Shown in pieces: positions 8,936-17,825 of a stretch of 64,000 nt of DNA. Below the pieces are notes generated by a model. The model was given only the letters and a program-made list of their open reading frames with translations. It ran no database searches and was not told the origin of the DNA. The stretch comes from Armatimonadota bacterium. Its GTDB lineage: Bacteria > Armatimonadota > Fimbriimonadia > Fimbriimonadales > ATM1. Where the stretch lies: the NCBI GenBank assembly GCA_003577165.1, contig QEUM01000004.1:372001-436000 (forward strand). Reading direction: 5' to 3'. Each line of letters opens with the position of its first letter. The first letter of the stretch is position 1. A program made the position numbers and the translations under genes.

Positions 8936-10039
8936 TTACGCCCCTTGGCGAAGTGAGCGACCCGACTCGGAATCGAACAAGTGAATGTCGGACTTTCTCA
9001 CGAAAAGTTGGATCTGCTCGCCCTCTGGTGTGGCGACGTCCGAGTCGAGTGTGCCGACGAACTGTTGGTCGCCGATTCGGAGGTACACGGTTTTGGTGGC
9101 CCCGAGCGGCTCAACGACGTCCACTTGGAAGGAGAGTCGCAGATCGCCTTCCGACGGTCGGAGCGCCTCGGGCCGTATTCCCACGGTGACGTTGCCGTTC
9201 TGAACTTGCTTCGGCAACTCGATGGAGTTGTCACCCAACTTCGCAAACCCGTTGGACGTCTGCACTTCGAGGAGGTTCATCGGCGGCATTCCGATGAACG
9301 AGGCAACGAATGTGTTTGCAGGATGGCGGTAGACCGCGTCAGGTGTGTCGTATTGCTGCAATACGCCGTCTTTCATCACGGCAATGCGATCTCCCATCGT
9401 CATCGCCTCGGTCTGATCATGCGTGACGTAGATGGTCGTGATTCCGAGCCGGCGGTGGAGCCGGATCAACTCGGCTCGCGTCTGCACGCGGAGTTTTGCA
9501 TCCAGGTTGCTCAGAGGCTCATCCATCAGGAACACCTTGGGCTCCCGAACGATGGCGCGGCCCAGGGCAACCCTTTGCCGTTGTCCGCCTGAGAGTTCGC
9601 TCGGCCTTCTCTCCAAAAGGTGCTCGAGGCCGAGCAGTTCTGCGGTCTCTTGGACTCTCCTCTCGATCTCGGCACGAACGTCTCGCGCCTTGCTGCGATT
9701 CGCAAGTTGCCAGAAAAACGACTTCAGCATGCGAACTTTCAGACCGAAGGACATGTTCTCGCGAACGTTCATGTGAGGATACAGAGCGTAACTCTGAAAG
9801 ACCATCGCGATGTCGCGATCCTTCGGCGGAACGTTGTTCACGATCTTGTCTCCGATTGCGACCTCGCCCGCCGTCAGTTCTTCGAGGCCCGCTACGATTC
9901 TCAGCGCGGTCGTCTTCCCGCAGCCGCTCGGACCGACTAAGACGACGAACTCGCCATCGTCGATGTCGAGCGTGAGGTTGTCGACGGCGACAACTTTGCC
10001 GAATCGCTTGGTGATTCCTCGAAGGGATACTCCAGCCAC
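8936..10039 (-). CDS. ABC transporter ATP-binding protein, MalK/UgpC/MsmK type
   Basis: A 367-residue ATPase for carbohydrate importers. Motifs in order: Walker A GPSGCGKTT (about 37-45), Q-loop VFQSYALYPHMNV, signature LSGGQRQRVALGRA, Walker B VFLMDEPLSNLDA and the switch histidine YVTHDQTEAMT. The C-terminal TOBE-like regulatory domain (from about 240) is that of the MalK subfamily. A basic insertion of about 25 residues after NMSFGLKV, rich in Arg/Lys/Trp, lengthens the helical domain. No permease or binding protein is adjacent, so it probably energises several importers as MsmK does. The start is GTG. Confidence 0.9.
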   Translation of the reverse strand: MAGVSLRGITKRFGKVVAVDNLTLDIDDGEFVVLVGPSGCGKTTALRIVAGLEELTAGEVAIGDKIVNNVPPKDRDIAMVFQSYALYPHMNVRENMSFGLKVRMLKSFFWQLANRSKARDVRAEIERRVQETAELLGLEHLLERRPSELSGGQRQRVALGRAIVREPKVFLMDEPLSNLDAKLRVQTRAELIRLHRRLGITTIYVTHDQTEAMTMGDRIAVMKDGVLQQYDTPDAVYRHPANTFVASFIGMPPMNLLEVQTSNGFAKLGDNSIELPKQVQNGNVTVGIRPEALRPSEGDLRLSFQVDVVEPLGATKTVYLRIGDQQFVGTLDSDVATPEGEQIQLFVRKSDIHLFDSESGRSLRQGA

Positions 10040-10054
10040 GGCGACAATGTACCC

Positions 10055-11017
10055 TTAGGTTCGCTGCGAGAGCACCTGAAGGCTCCGGGCGATGACGGCA
10101 TCTGCTTCGACCTGGTTGATATCCCCGCCGGACTCGATGACGCCTGCCCTCTGCCCGTACGGATGATACACCTCGGGATCCATGTGTCCGAACACGGTAA
10201 CGCACGGCGTCCCCCCCGCCGCCGCGAGGTGAGCCGTGCCGGTGTCGCCGCTCACGTGCAAGTCGCTCATCTGCAGTCCGGCGGCGAGCACGAGAATCGA
10301 CGTCAGTCCGACTAAATCGACACACGGACAGTGTTGAGCAAACTGATCGACCAGCGCCTGTTCTCCTGCCCCCCCCACGACGACGACCAGTTTGCCAGTT
10401 TCGGCAAGGCGGCGTCCGACCGTCGCAAACTTTTCGACCTGCCACTGTTTCTTGATGTGTGTGCTTCCGAGGTGAAACGTGACGAACGGATCCGAAGGGA
10501 AGAGCTCGACGGCAGTCTTCGCGTTGGCCTCGGAGATCGGTAGCCGAAACACAACTCCGTCGCTCCGATATCCCGCCGACGCCAGGCAGTCGAGGAATTG
10601 AAGGCTTTGGTGCTTGCGTTCAGGTAGGAAGGACTTTCCTCCCAGCGTGCGCGCCACCAAGTCCTTGGGAGCGAATGTGACTTTCCGCTTCGCTCCCGAA
10701 AACATCAGAGCGAGCGTCGTCTTCGCATGACCCTGGAGATCGATGGCCACGTCGGCTCGAAAGGCGCGAGGGGCGAGATATGACCGGAGGATCCGACGCC
10801 AATACAGAGGGTTCCAACCTTTGCCGCGCACCGCCCTCCGATCAAAAGAGAACACACGGTCAATATCCGCTTGGTAGGTGACAAGTTCGGCGAACCGCGT
10901 GTCCACCGACCAGGCAAGGGAATCGTTCGGGGATTGCGCTTTGATGGCCGCTGCACAAGGGAGCGCCATGACAATGTCTCCCATCGCGGCCCACCGAATG
11001 AGCAGGACGTTAGCCAC
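10055..11017 (-). CDS. Glycosyltransferase family 9 (heptosyltransferase-like)
   Basis: A 320-residue GT-B enzyme. The N-terminus VLLIRWAAMGDIVMALP matches the GT9 'IRLSSLGDVVLTLP' motif. The C-terminal half has FHLGSTHIKKQWQVEKFA and LHVSGDTGTAHLAAAGGTPCVTVFG, the nucleotide-sugar binding region of ADP-heptose transferases. It should extend a lipopolysaccharide core or similar surface glycan. It starts 8 bases inside the acyltransferase gene and belongs to the lpxK-acyltransferase-GT9 operon. Confidence 0.88.
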   Translation of the reverse strand: MANVLLIRWAAMGDIVMALPCAAAIKAQSPNDSLAWSVDTRFAELVTYQADIDRVFSFDRRAVRGKGWNPLYWRRILRSYLAPRAFRADVAIDLQGHAKTTLALMFSGAKRKVTFAPKDLVARTLGGKSFLPERKHQSLQFLDCLASAGYRSDGVVFRLPISEANAKTAVELFPSDPFVTFHLGSTHIKKQWQVEKFATVGRRLAETGKLVVVVGGAGEQALVDQFAQHCPCVDLVGLTSILVLAAGLQMSDLHVSGDTGTAHLAAAGGTPCVTVFGHMDPEVYHPYGQRAGVIESGGDINQVEADAVIARSLQVLSQRT

Positions 11018-11936
11018 CTGGGAGCATTCCCTTCTGGCGAGCCAACTTCCAACGATCGTGCATCCAAAGCCACTGCTCAGGATGTTCGCGAATAATGCGC
11101 TCGATCGCCGCGTTCACCTCGGTCATGATCCGCGCAGCGTCTTCCATCCGTTCTCCGACGAGGGGCGGGATCTCGATCGGAGAGACTCGGACCGTGTATC
11201 CGCCAGTCTCATTCTCGAAGCAGAAACAGGTGACCATAGGCGCGCCGGAACGAAGGTGTAAGACTGCAGGCCCTGCGACCGTGCCTGCCGGAAACCCAAA
11301 GAACGGAACGTAGAGTTCGTCGTGATTCTGATCGGGCAGTATCATTACGATCCGGTTTGCGGCAAGACTTCGCAGCACGGGCCTCGCCGCTGAGCCGCGA
11401 GGAAAGATCTCGACCCCCTCTTGGGCTCGGATCTTGTTGACCAGATTCGTGGTGGTGCGATCATTCGCGTCTCGGGCGATTGCGGACACCTCGTACCCCT
11501 TGTGGTGGAGAAACAGGCCCGCCCACTCCCAGTTCCCGAAGTGCGCCGTGATAACCAGCGCTCCTCGCCCTTGCGCAAGCGCCGCTTCGAGATGCTCGAA
11601 TCCCTCCTCACGTGTCAACTCGTCGACGTTGGATGGCCTCGTCTTGAATGCACGAAGAAAGCGCATGGTGGTGCGGCCGAAGTGCTCGAACACTTGCCTC
11701 GCCGTCTTGCGCACTTTGGCGTCGTCCCAATCCGGGAAGCACATCTTGAGATTGGAGATCGTCCTCTCCCTTTGCTTTTTCGCTACGGACATCGCGAAGC
11801 GACCGATAAACGCGCCAACTCGGTCTGCCGTCTTCGCAGGCAACCAGCCTGCGATGGGAATGAAAACTCTCAGCAGACAGCCTCCTGCAGCCGAGATCGT
11901 CTTCCGCTTTAGCGACGTCGTTCTGCGGTCAGCCAT
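11010..11936 (-). CDS. LpxL/HtrB-type lipid A acyltransferase
   Basis: A 308-residue membrane-associated lysophospholipid/lipid A acyltransferase. It shows the catalytic HX4D/E box as TAHFGNWEWAGL and the later FFGFPAGTVAGPAVLHLRSGAP, both typical of the LpxL/LpxM family. The C-terminal end is HPEQWLWMHDRWK. It likely adds a secondary acyl chain to a lipid A precursor at the cytoplasmic face of the inner membrane. It overlaps lpxK upstream by 28 bases and the GT9 gene downstream by 8. Confidence 0.9.
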   Translation of the reverse strand: MADRRTTSLKRKTISAAGGCLLRVFIPIAGWLPAKTADRVGAFIGRFAMSVAKKQRERTISNLKMCFPDWDDAKVRKTARQVFEHFGRTTMRFLRAFKTRPSNVDELTREEGFEHLEAALAQGRGALVITAHFGNWEWAGLFLHHKGYEVSAIARDANDRTTTNLVNKIRAQEGVEIFPRGSAARPVLRSLAANRIVMILPDQNHDELYVPFFGFPAGTVAGPAVLHLRSGAPMVTCFCFENETGGYTVRVSPIEIPPLVGERMEDAARIMTEVNAAIERIIREHPEQWLWMHDRWKLARQKGMLPGG

Positions 11937-12916
11937 GACAACAGCGCTTCCTCCTCACACGGATTGGTGTCCATTTCCAACACAAACCAATTGCCTCCAA
12001 TGTCGTCGCGGCGTTCGAGTTTAACCGCGTCCTTCGCCGTTACGATCCAATCGCCCTCACTCGGCATCGGTCCATCCATGGAATCGTGATCTTTCAGAGC
12101 CACAGTCGTCGCGAGTTCACATCCCAACTCCCGCAATGCGGCATAGAACCTTTCGGGCCGCGCGATTGCACAAAGCGCGTTGACTCGCCAGCCCTTCAGC
12201 GATTCGATCGTTCGATGTTCGTCCGTTTTGAGGCCGCGAACTCCCGTGAACCTGCGAACGAAAGTGAAGGTCGGCTTTTGTGAGTCGCCCTCGACCGGTT
12301 TGCATTCCGATACCCAGGTGGCAATCGCTGCTGCCCGCTTGAGACCTCCAACAGGCTCGCGAAGCGGACCTGCCGGAAGGCAGCGCTTGTTCGCCGAGTT
12401 GGGGTCCCAGATGACGAGGTCCGCGTCGCGCGCCAGGCGCAGGTGTTGGAATCCGTCGTCGAGTAGCAATATCGTCGGTTGGTAGCGCGCCGCGGTCTGG
12501 GCCGCCCACACTCGATCTCTTCCCACGAGCAGCGGCACGTCGGGGAGTTTCGTCCGGATCAGCGCGGCCTCGTCGCCCACCGCGCCCGCGTCGGCCGCCT
12601 CACGCGGCTCCACCACCACGCCGCTGTTCCACGCTGGGGACCCATATCCGCTCGCGCTGATGGCGACCCGGACGCCGGATCTTTCGAGGAGCCTCGCGCA
12701 GGCAAGCGTCAGAGGCGTCTTTCCGAGGCCGCCGACCTGAAGGTTGCCGATTGCGATCGTGCGGAACTCGGGTCGGAAAGGCCGCTTCAGTCCTAACCGG
12801 TAAATGGCTTCATACGACTCCCACCCGAACCCATACAGCCAACTGGCGGGGAGGAGAAGTGCGGAAATCAAACGATCCGTCGGGGTTCGCAACTCCCAGA
12901 CGTCCTCCAACGACAC
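11909..12916 (-). CDS. lpxK: Tetraacyldisaccharide 4'-kinase (lipid A biosynthesis)
   Basis: The chosen GTG start at 12916 gives 335 residues. The frame is open to a TTG at 12991, but that extension is Pro/Arg-rich and abuts the tRNA-Lys gene. The P-loop AIGNLQVGGLGKTPLTLA is the distinctive LpxK Walker A. It is followed by the SGYGS segment, LLLDDGFQHLRLARDADLVIWD (the DDGFQH motif) and LPAGPLREPVGGLKRA. The enzyme phosphorylates the 4' position of the lipid A disaccharide with ATP. It is first in a tight operon with an acyltransferase and a GT9 enzyme. Confidence 0.92.
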   Translation of the reverse strand: MSLEDVWELRTPTDRLISALLLPASWLYGFGWESYEAIYRLGLKRPFRPEFRTIAIGNLQVGGLGKTPLTLACARLLERSGVRVAISASGYGSPAWNSGVVVEPREAADAGAVGDEAALIRTKLPDVPLLVGRDRVWAAQTAARYQPTILLLDDGFQHLRLARDADLVIWDPNSANKRCLPAGPLREPVGGLKRAAAIATWVSECKPVEGDSQKPTFTFVRRFTGVRGLKTDEHRTIESLKGWRVNALCAIARPERFYAALRELGCELATTVALKDHDSMDGPMPSEGDWIVTAKDAVKLERRDDIGGNWFVLEMDTNPCEEEALLSWLTAERRR

Positions 12917-13007
12917 GGGGCGAGTATGCCTGATTGACGGCCCGAAATCTGAACGCGTTGGGGCGGGCGGAGGGGATCGGGTCGGGTACAACGCATCCCT
13001 TGTCGGT

Positions 13008-13082
13008 GAGCCGGTAGCTCAGGGGTAGAGCAACGGCCTTTTAAGCCGTGGGTCGTGGGTTCGATCCCCACCCGGCTCACCA
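13008..13082 (+). tRNA. trnK: tRNA-Lys (anticodon TTT)
   Basis: A full cloverleaf. The 7-bp acceptor GAGCCGG pairs with CCGGCTC (13072-13078). The D-arm contains AGCTCAGGGGTAGAGC. The anticodon stem ACGGC/GCCGT carries loop CTTTTAA with anticodon TTT at 13040-13042, and the T-arm contains GGGTTCGATCCCC. The 3' CCA is encoded. It is divergent from lpxK. Confidence 0.97.
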
Positions 13083-13289
13083 GAAACAGACTCGAATACC
13101 AACCGGAATCCTGAGCCTGCGCCAGGTTCAGTGACAGCCCACCTCCGTTGGTATGCAAATTGCAGAGCCATTGGAACTGGAACTCATAACAGGCATCCCA
13201 GTCTGAACATCAGAGGGAAGCCGGGGACGGGAAACCCGTGACGGTAGAATGGACTGTCTGTCGGCTGGCCCGTGAGAAGGAGATTCGAG

Positions 13290-14732
13290 ATGCTGCTCAA
13301 GAAGGTCGTATTGGTATTAGCCGCCATCTGCGTGGTGGCCGTGTCGCAGGCTCAGACACCCACAGAACGGCTTCAAGAAGCGATCGCTCTCTACAAGGCC
13401 GAGAAGTTGCCGGAATCGCTTGGCTTGCTGCAGGGCCTTGCGAAAGAGTTCCCACAAGACCCCGACGTTCTGCAGTGGCTTGGCTTCGTTCATCTCAAGA
13501 TGGGCAACCCCACGGAAGCCATACCGCCACTCGAAAAGGCCGCCGAGTTGCTTCCGAAGAACATCGAACTGCTCAATAATTTGGGGGGGGCCTACATGGC
13601 CGTGGAGCAGTACGACAAAGCGTTGCGCGTCTATGGCGACGCAGTGACGCTTCAGCCCAGGTTCTTTGACGGTTGGTACAACATCGGCATCATTCGCCAG
13701 AAGCAGGGCCAAAACGACTCGGCCATCGAAGCGTACACAAAAGCGCTCATCATCAGGCCTGATGAGCCTTTCACGCTCAACAACTTGGGTGCCGCTTACA
13801 CTTCGAAGGGAATGCACGAAAAGGCCGCAGAGTGCTTCGTCAAGGCAGCGAACCAACGGCGGGACAAGCCTGTGTTCGCCAAGAACGCAGGACTCGCGCT
13901 GGTGAGGCTCGGCAAAGCAGCCGAAGCCATCCCACACCTCGAAGCGGCAGAGAAGGGGCTTCCTGGCGATGTCGACACGCTCGCGGGCCTTGCGCAGGCG
14001 TATAGCGCTACCGGAAAAACCGACCGAGCGCTGCAGATGTTGGAACAAGTCGTCAAGAGCGTTCCCAACGACGCCACGCTTTGGTACAACCTCGGCGTGC
14101 TCCAAGGGAAGGTCGGCCGCGTCGCGGATTCGATTCAATCTTATCGCCGTTCGCTCGAGATTCTTCCCACGGATCAAGACTGCATGACGAATCTCGGACT
14201 CGCGCATATGCAATTGGGCGAGTTCATAGAGGCGGAATCAGTCTTCAATAGGGCAGTTGACCTGTTCCCGGGAAGCGCTGAAGCAAAACTCAATCTTGCT
14301 GCGGCCTACTCCAAGCAGGGGAAGTACGCCGAAGCCATCGCGATGTGGAAGATCGTGATTCGGTCGTATCCGGCTCGTCACGATGTTCGCCTGTCTCTCG
14401 CCAACGCTCTTTACTTGACGGGAGACAACGAGGGAGCCGCGTATCACTATCGCCAACTGCTCCTCGGCAATCCAAAGCACTTCGAGGCCATGAACGGCCT
14501 CGGTCTCATCGACTATCGGGCCAACCGGATGACGGACGCCGAGAAGAGGTTCCGCGACGCGATCAGCGCCAATCCGAAGTTCGTGCAAGCCTATAACAAC
14601 CTCGCAGTTACGCTCGAACGGCTCAATAAGAAGGAAGAGGCCATCCGCATGTTGAAAAAGGCACTGGAGATTGACCCGACGTACGGCGAGGCAAGGAAGA
14701 ACTTGGAGCGCCTTCAATCCTCGGGTCGTTAG
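13290..14732 (+). CDS. Secreted TPR-repeat protein
   Basis: A 480-residue protein. The ATG at 13290 is preferred over the GTG at 13272 because GAAGGAG lies seven bases before it. The signal peptide MLLKKVVLVLAAICVVAVSQ is cleaved near AQA. The rest is about twelve consecutive 34-residue tetratricopeptide repeats, with signatures such as WYNIGIIRQKQGQNDSAIEA, FTLNNLGAAYTSKGMHEKAA and NLAVTLERLNKKEEAIRML. Such proteins act as periplasmic scaffolds for protein complexes; no partner can be named. nadK begins eight bases after the stop codon. Confidence 0.85.
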   Translation: MLLKKVVLVLAAICVVAVSQAQTPTERLQEAIALYKAEKLPESLGLLQGLAKEFPQDPDVLQWLGFVHLKMGNPTEAIPPLEKAAELLPKNIELLNNLGGAYMAVEQYDKALRVYGDAVTLQPRFFDGWYNIGIIRQKQGQNDSAIEAYTKALIIRPDEPFTLNNLGAAYTSKGMHEKAAECFVKAANQRRDKPVFAKNAGLALVRLGKAAEAIPHLEAAEKGLPGDVDTLAGLAQAYSATGKTDRALQMLEQVVKSVPNDATLWYNLGVLQGKVGRVADSIQSYRRSLEILPTDQDCMTNLGLAHMQLGEFIEAESVFNRAVDLFPGSAEAKLNLAAAYSKQGKYAEAIAMWKIVIRSYPARHDVRLSLANALYLTGDNEGAAYHYRQLLLGNPKHFEAMNGLGLIDYRANRMTDAEKRFRDAISANPKFVQAYNNLAVTLERLNKKEEAIRMLKKALEIDPTYGEARKNLERLQSSGR

Positions 14733-14739
14733 CCCGCGG

Positions 14740-15504
14740 ATGCCGAGATTTCACTTCCTGGTCAATAGCCAGAGAACCGACGCCGTTCGCTCAGCCCGAG
14801 ACACGGCGGCGTGGCTTCGCGAACATGGAGTCGATGTTTACTTCGACTACGAATCCGGTGCGCTCCTCGACGAGGCGTCCGTTCACCTCAACGAACTCGG
14901 TAGCGCAGACCTCGTGGTTACCTTTGGCGGAGATGGCACCCTAATTCGGGCAGCAGGTTTCTGCAGCGAACGACCGACTCCCATTCTTGGCGTCTACTTC
15001 GGGCGCTTTGGATTCGTAACCCAGTGCGACCCGCAGGAAGTAAGAACGGCCTTGCGCCAATTCCTCGACGGTGAAAGCGAGTTTGACGACCGTCTCATGA
15101 TCAAAGGGGAACTCGTGCGGGGGGCGGAGTCCGTGGCGACTCTGCACGCTCTCAACGAAGTCGCCGTTCAGCGTTCCATCGCAACGCGGATGATGATCTT
15201 TCGCGTGAGCATTGACTGGGAAGACGTCACCTCGTACCCTGCGGACGGCTTGCTCGTCGCGACGCCAACCGGCTCGACCGCCTATTCTCTCAGCGCGGGC
15301 GGCCCAGTTGTCGAGCCGCGCGTCCAGGCGATGATCTTGACGCCCATCACCCCTCACTCACTAGGCGCGAGACCTTTGGTGTTGTCGCCCGACAGCCGGG
15401 TCGAAATGACGGTCGACGTCCAGGGCGATGCCGTGTTCTCCGCAGATTTACCCGGTCGGAAAGAGTCACACGCTTGGTCCAGGTGGACCGAACCGATTTC
15501 CTAA
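14740..15504 (+). CDS. nadK: NAD kinase, with a frameshifted C-terminus
   Basis: An ATP-NAD kinase (NAD to NADP). From the ATG at 14740: the nucleotide-binding GGDGT in VVTFGGDGTLIRAA (about 67-71), the NExx-type LNEVAVQR, and the substrate loop YPADGLLVATPTGSTAYSLSAGGP. After the conserved VQGDAVFSAD the frame reads LPGRKESHAWSRWTEPIS and stops. In the +2 frame the sequence continues RFTRSERVTRLVQVDRTDF, LMKLRTRLLWGARS and a stop at 15543-15545, which matches a normal NadK tail. About 10-14 family residues also seem missing at the junction (about 15440-15450). This points to a small deletion or an assembly error. Confidence 0.88.
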   Translation: MPRFHFLVNSQRTDAVRSARDTAAWLREHGVDVYFDYESGALLDEASVHLNELGSADLVVTFGGDGTLIRAAGFCSERPTPILGVYFGRFGFVTQCDPQEVRTALRQFLDGESEFDDRLMIKGELVRGAESVATLHALNEVAVQRSIATRMMIFRVSIDWEDVTSYPADGLLVATPTGSTAYSLSAGGPVVEPRVQAMILTPITPHSLGARPLVLSPDSRVEMTVDVQGDAVFSADLPGRKESHAWSRWTEPIS

Positions 15505-15593
15505 TGAAGCTCCGAACCAGGCTCCTCTGGGGCGCCCGGAGCTGAGCGCCTTGACGGGGCTCCTGCCTCCGCCCCATAATCGCCGTCTAACCC

Positions 15594-15684
15594 GGAGCGG
15601 TGTCCGAGTGGTCGAAGGAGCGCGATTGGAAATCGCGTACTCGTGAATAGCGGGTCGTGGGTTCGAATCCCACCCGCTCCGCCA
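15594..15684 (+). tRNA. trnS: tRNA-Ser (anticodon GGA)
   Basis: A class II tRNA with a long variable arm. The acceptor GGAGCGG pairs with CCGCTCC (15674-15680). The D-arm is TGTCCGAGTGGTCGAAGGA. The anticodon stem CGCGA/TCGCG holds loop TTGGAAA (anticodon GGA). The T-loop is GGGTTCGAATCCC and the CCA end is encoded. It lies between nadK and the convergent gyrB. Confidence 0.97.
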
Positions 15685-15716
15685 GAAAACTGAAAGAGAG
15701 GCGACGCGCCTAAGGG

Positions 15717-17738
15717 CTAATAATGCCAGTCGAGGTCCGTGACCTCTTTCGCGTGCTTCTCGATGTACTCCCGCCGAGGCTCGACCTTGTCGCCCATGAG
15801 CCTTGAGAAGATCATCTCCGTTTCGATCTCGTCTTCAGGCGTCAGGCGAATCTGAAGCAGAGTTCGGGTGCTGGGGTTCATTGCCGTCTCTTCGAGTTCC
15901 TCCGGATTCATCTCGCCAAGCCCCTTGAACCTCGTGATCTGCACGTCCTTCTTCTTCAGTGACCGCACGATTTCGTCGCGCTCCTGCTCGTCTTGCGCGT
16001 AATACCTCTCGTCTTTGCCCGCCTTGATCGTGAACAGCGGAGGCTTCGCCAAATACACCATGCCGTGGTCGATGATCGGCTTCATGTAGCGATAGAAGAA
16101 CGTCAGCAGCAGAGTGCGTATATGCTCGCCGTCGACGTCGGCGTCAGTCAGCAAAATGATCTTGCCGTACCGGATCTTGGAGATGTCGAATCCGTGGGCG
16201 CTGCCGTTGCCTTCCGCATCGTCATGTTCGCGCCCGACGCTGATGTCAATTCCTGTTCCGAGGCTCGAAATCAGCGCCTTGATCTCGTTGTTGTCGAGCG
16301 CCTTGTCCACTCGCGCTCTTTCGACGTTGAGAATCTTGCCCTTGATCGGAAGAACCGCCTGGAATCGCCTGTCCCTCGCCCCCTTTGCGGGCCCCGCAGC
16401 CGAGTCGCCCTCGACGATGAACAACTCCGTCTTCATCGGGTCCTTCTCGATGCAGTCGACGAGTTTGGCGGCTAAGCCGAACGAATCGAGCGCGCTGCTG
16501 CGTTTGACGGCCTCGGCGGCCTTCCTGGCTGCTTCCCTCGCCCTCTGCTCGATGATCGCCTTCTCGACGATTCGCTTCGCGATGGCCGGGTTCTCATCGA
16601 AGAACTCGCCGAGCGCTTCTCCCATGATGGAGTTGACCAACCCCTCGACTTCGCCGTTCCCCAACTTCGTTTTCGTCTGACCCTCGAACTGTGGGTGCAG
16701 CAGCTTCACGGAGATCACCATCGTCAAGCCGCCACGGACATCCTCGCCGATAAAGTTCTGTTCCTTCTCCTTGAGCAGGTTCACCTTGCGCGCGTAGTTG
16801 TTGATCACGCGAGTTAGGGCAGTCTTCGCGCCGGTCGTGTGAGTCCCGCCCTCTATCGTGTTGATGTTGTTGGCGAAGGAGAGGATGTTCTCCTTATAGC
16901 CTGTGTGATACTGCAGCGCTACCTCGACCTCGGTGTCTTCTCGAGTCTTCTTGAAGTAGATCGGCTTGTGGAGCACGTCGTGCGACTCGTTGATGTCCTG
17001 CACGAGCGCTTTGATGCCGTCCTTAAAGTGGAAAGTCTCGTTCTCGTCGGGGTTCTTCTCATTGACGAACTCGATCGAGACGTTGGGGTTCAAGTACGCC
17101 AGCTCGCGGATACGCGTCTTGAAGATGTGTGAGTCGTACTTGATGTCCTCGAAGATCTTCGAGTCGGCCATCCAGCGGGTTGCGGTTCCTTTGCCGGTGG
17201 CCTTGCCGATCTCCTTCACGTCCGCTTCCGGTACGCCTCGCTTGTACTTTTGGTAGTACTTCTTTCCATCTCGCTCAACCGTCACCTCGCACCACTCGGA
17301 GAGCGCGTTGACGCACGAAACGCCGACGCCGTGGAGCCCACCGGAAACCCGATATCCCCCGCCACCGAACTTTCCGCCCGCGTGCAAGACCGTCATCACG
17401 ACCTGCAGCGCGGAAACGCCGTACTTCTCGTGCTTGTCGACCGGAATGCCGCGGCCGTTGTCGACGACGCTCAGAGAGTTGTCCGTGTGAAGCGTGCAGA
17501 CGATCTTGTCGCAGTGCCCGGCCAGCGCCTCGTCGATCGAGTTGTCGAGCACTTCGTTGAAGAGGTGGTGCAGCCCCCTCGAACCCGTGTCTCCAATGTA
17601 CATCGCGGGCCTCTGGCGGACCGCTTCGAGCCCCTCTAAAACCGTGATGTTCTCGGCCGTGTACTCGCTGTCCACGACGCGCGATAGAGATTCTTCTTCG
17701 GGTTCCGGACGCGCCTTTTTGGTGTTGGTCTTGGCCAT
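15717..17738 (-). CDS. gyrB: DNA gyrase subunit B
   Basis: A 673-residue type IIA topoisomerase ATPase subunit. The GHKL ATPase domain has EVLDNSIDEALAG (Glu/Asn for Mg-ATP), NGRGIPV and GLHGVGVS. The transducer contains GVSCVNALS and QTKTKLGN. The TOPRIM domain has FIVEGDSAAG and LTDADVDGEHIRTLLL. The C-terminus is TDLDWHY, close to the gyrase 'LDI' end. The length is that of GyrB without the proteobacterial insertion. It supplies energy for negative supercoiling together with GyrA, which is not in this window. The ParE alternative is less likely because of the full GyrB tail. Confidence 0.95.
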   Translation of the reverse strand: MAKTNTKKARPEPEEESLSRVVDSEYTAENITVLEGLEAVRQRPAMYIGDTGSRGLHHLFNEVLDNSIDEALAGHCDKIVCTLHTDNSLSVVDNGRGIPVDKHEKYGVSALQVVMTVLHAGGKFGGGGYRVSGGLHGVGVSCVNALSEWCEVTVERDGKKYYQKYKRGVPEADVKEIGKATGKGTATRWMADSKIFEDIKYDSHIFKTRIRELAYLNPNVSIEFVNEKNPDENETFHFKDGIKALVQDINESHDVLHKPIYFKKTREDTEVEVALQYHTGYKENILSFANNINTIEGGTHTTGAKTALTRVINNYARKVNLLKEKEQNFIGEDVRGGLTMVISVKLLHPQFEGQTKTKLGNGEVEGLVNSIMGEALGEFFDENPAIAKRIVEKAIIEQRAREAARKAAEAVKRSSALDSFGLAAKLVDCIEKDPMKTELFIVEGDSAAGPAKGARDRRFQAVLPIKGKILNVERARVDKALDNNEIKALISSLGTGIDISVGREHDDAEGNGSAHGFDISKIRYGKIILLTDADVDGEHIRTLLLTFFYRYMKPIIDHGMVYLAKPPLFTIKAGKDERYYAQDEQERDEIVRSLKKKDVQITRFKGLGEMNPEELEETAMNPSTRTLLQIRLTPEDEIETEMIFSRLMGDKVEPRREYIEKHAKEVTDLDWHY

Positions 17739-17825
17739 TATCGTAAGTGAGAGAAACGTGCAGGATTCAGGAAAAAAGTGGGCACAAATGGACCCTTCCG
17801 CACCGTGAAATTATACCCGTGCGGG

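Noticed and set aside
17799-17820. CCGCAC...GTGCGG hairpin between hyuB and gyrB as a terminator
   Set aside because: Only six base pairs with a long loop and no T-run; too weak to call.
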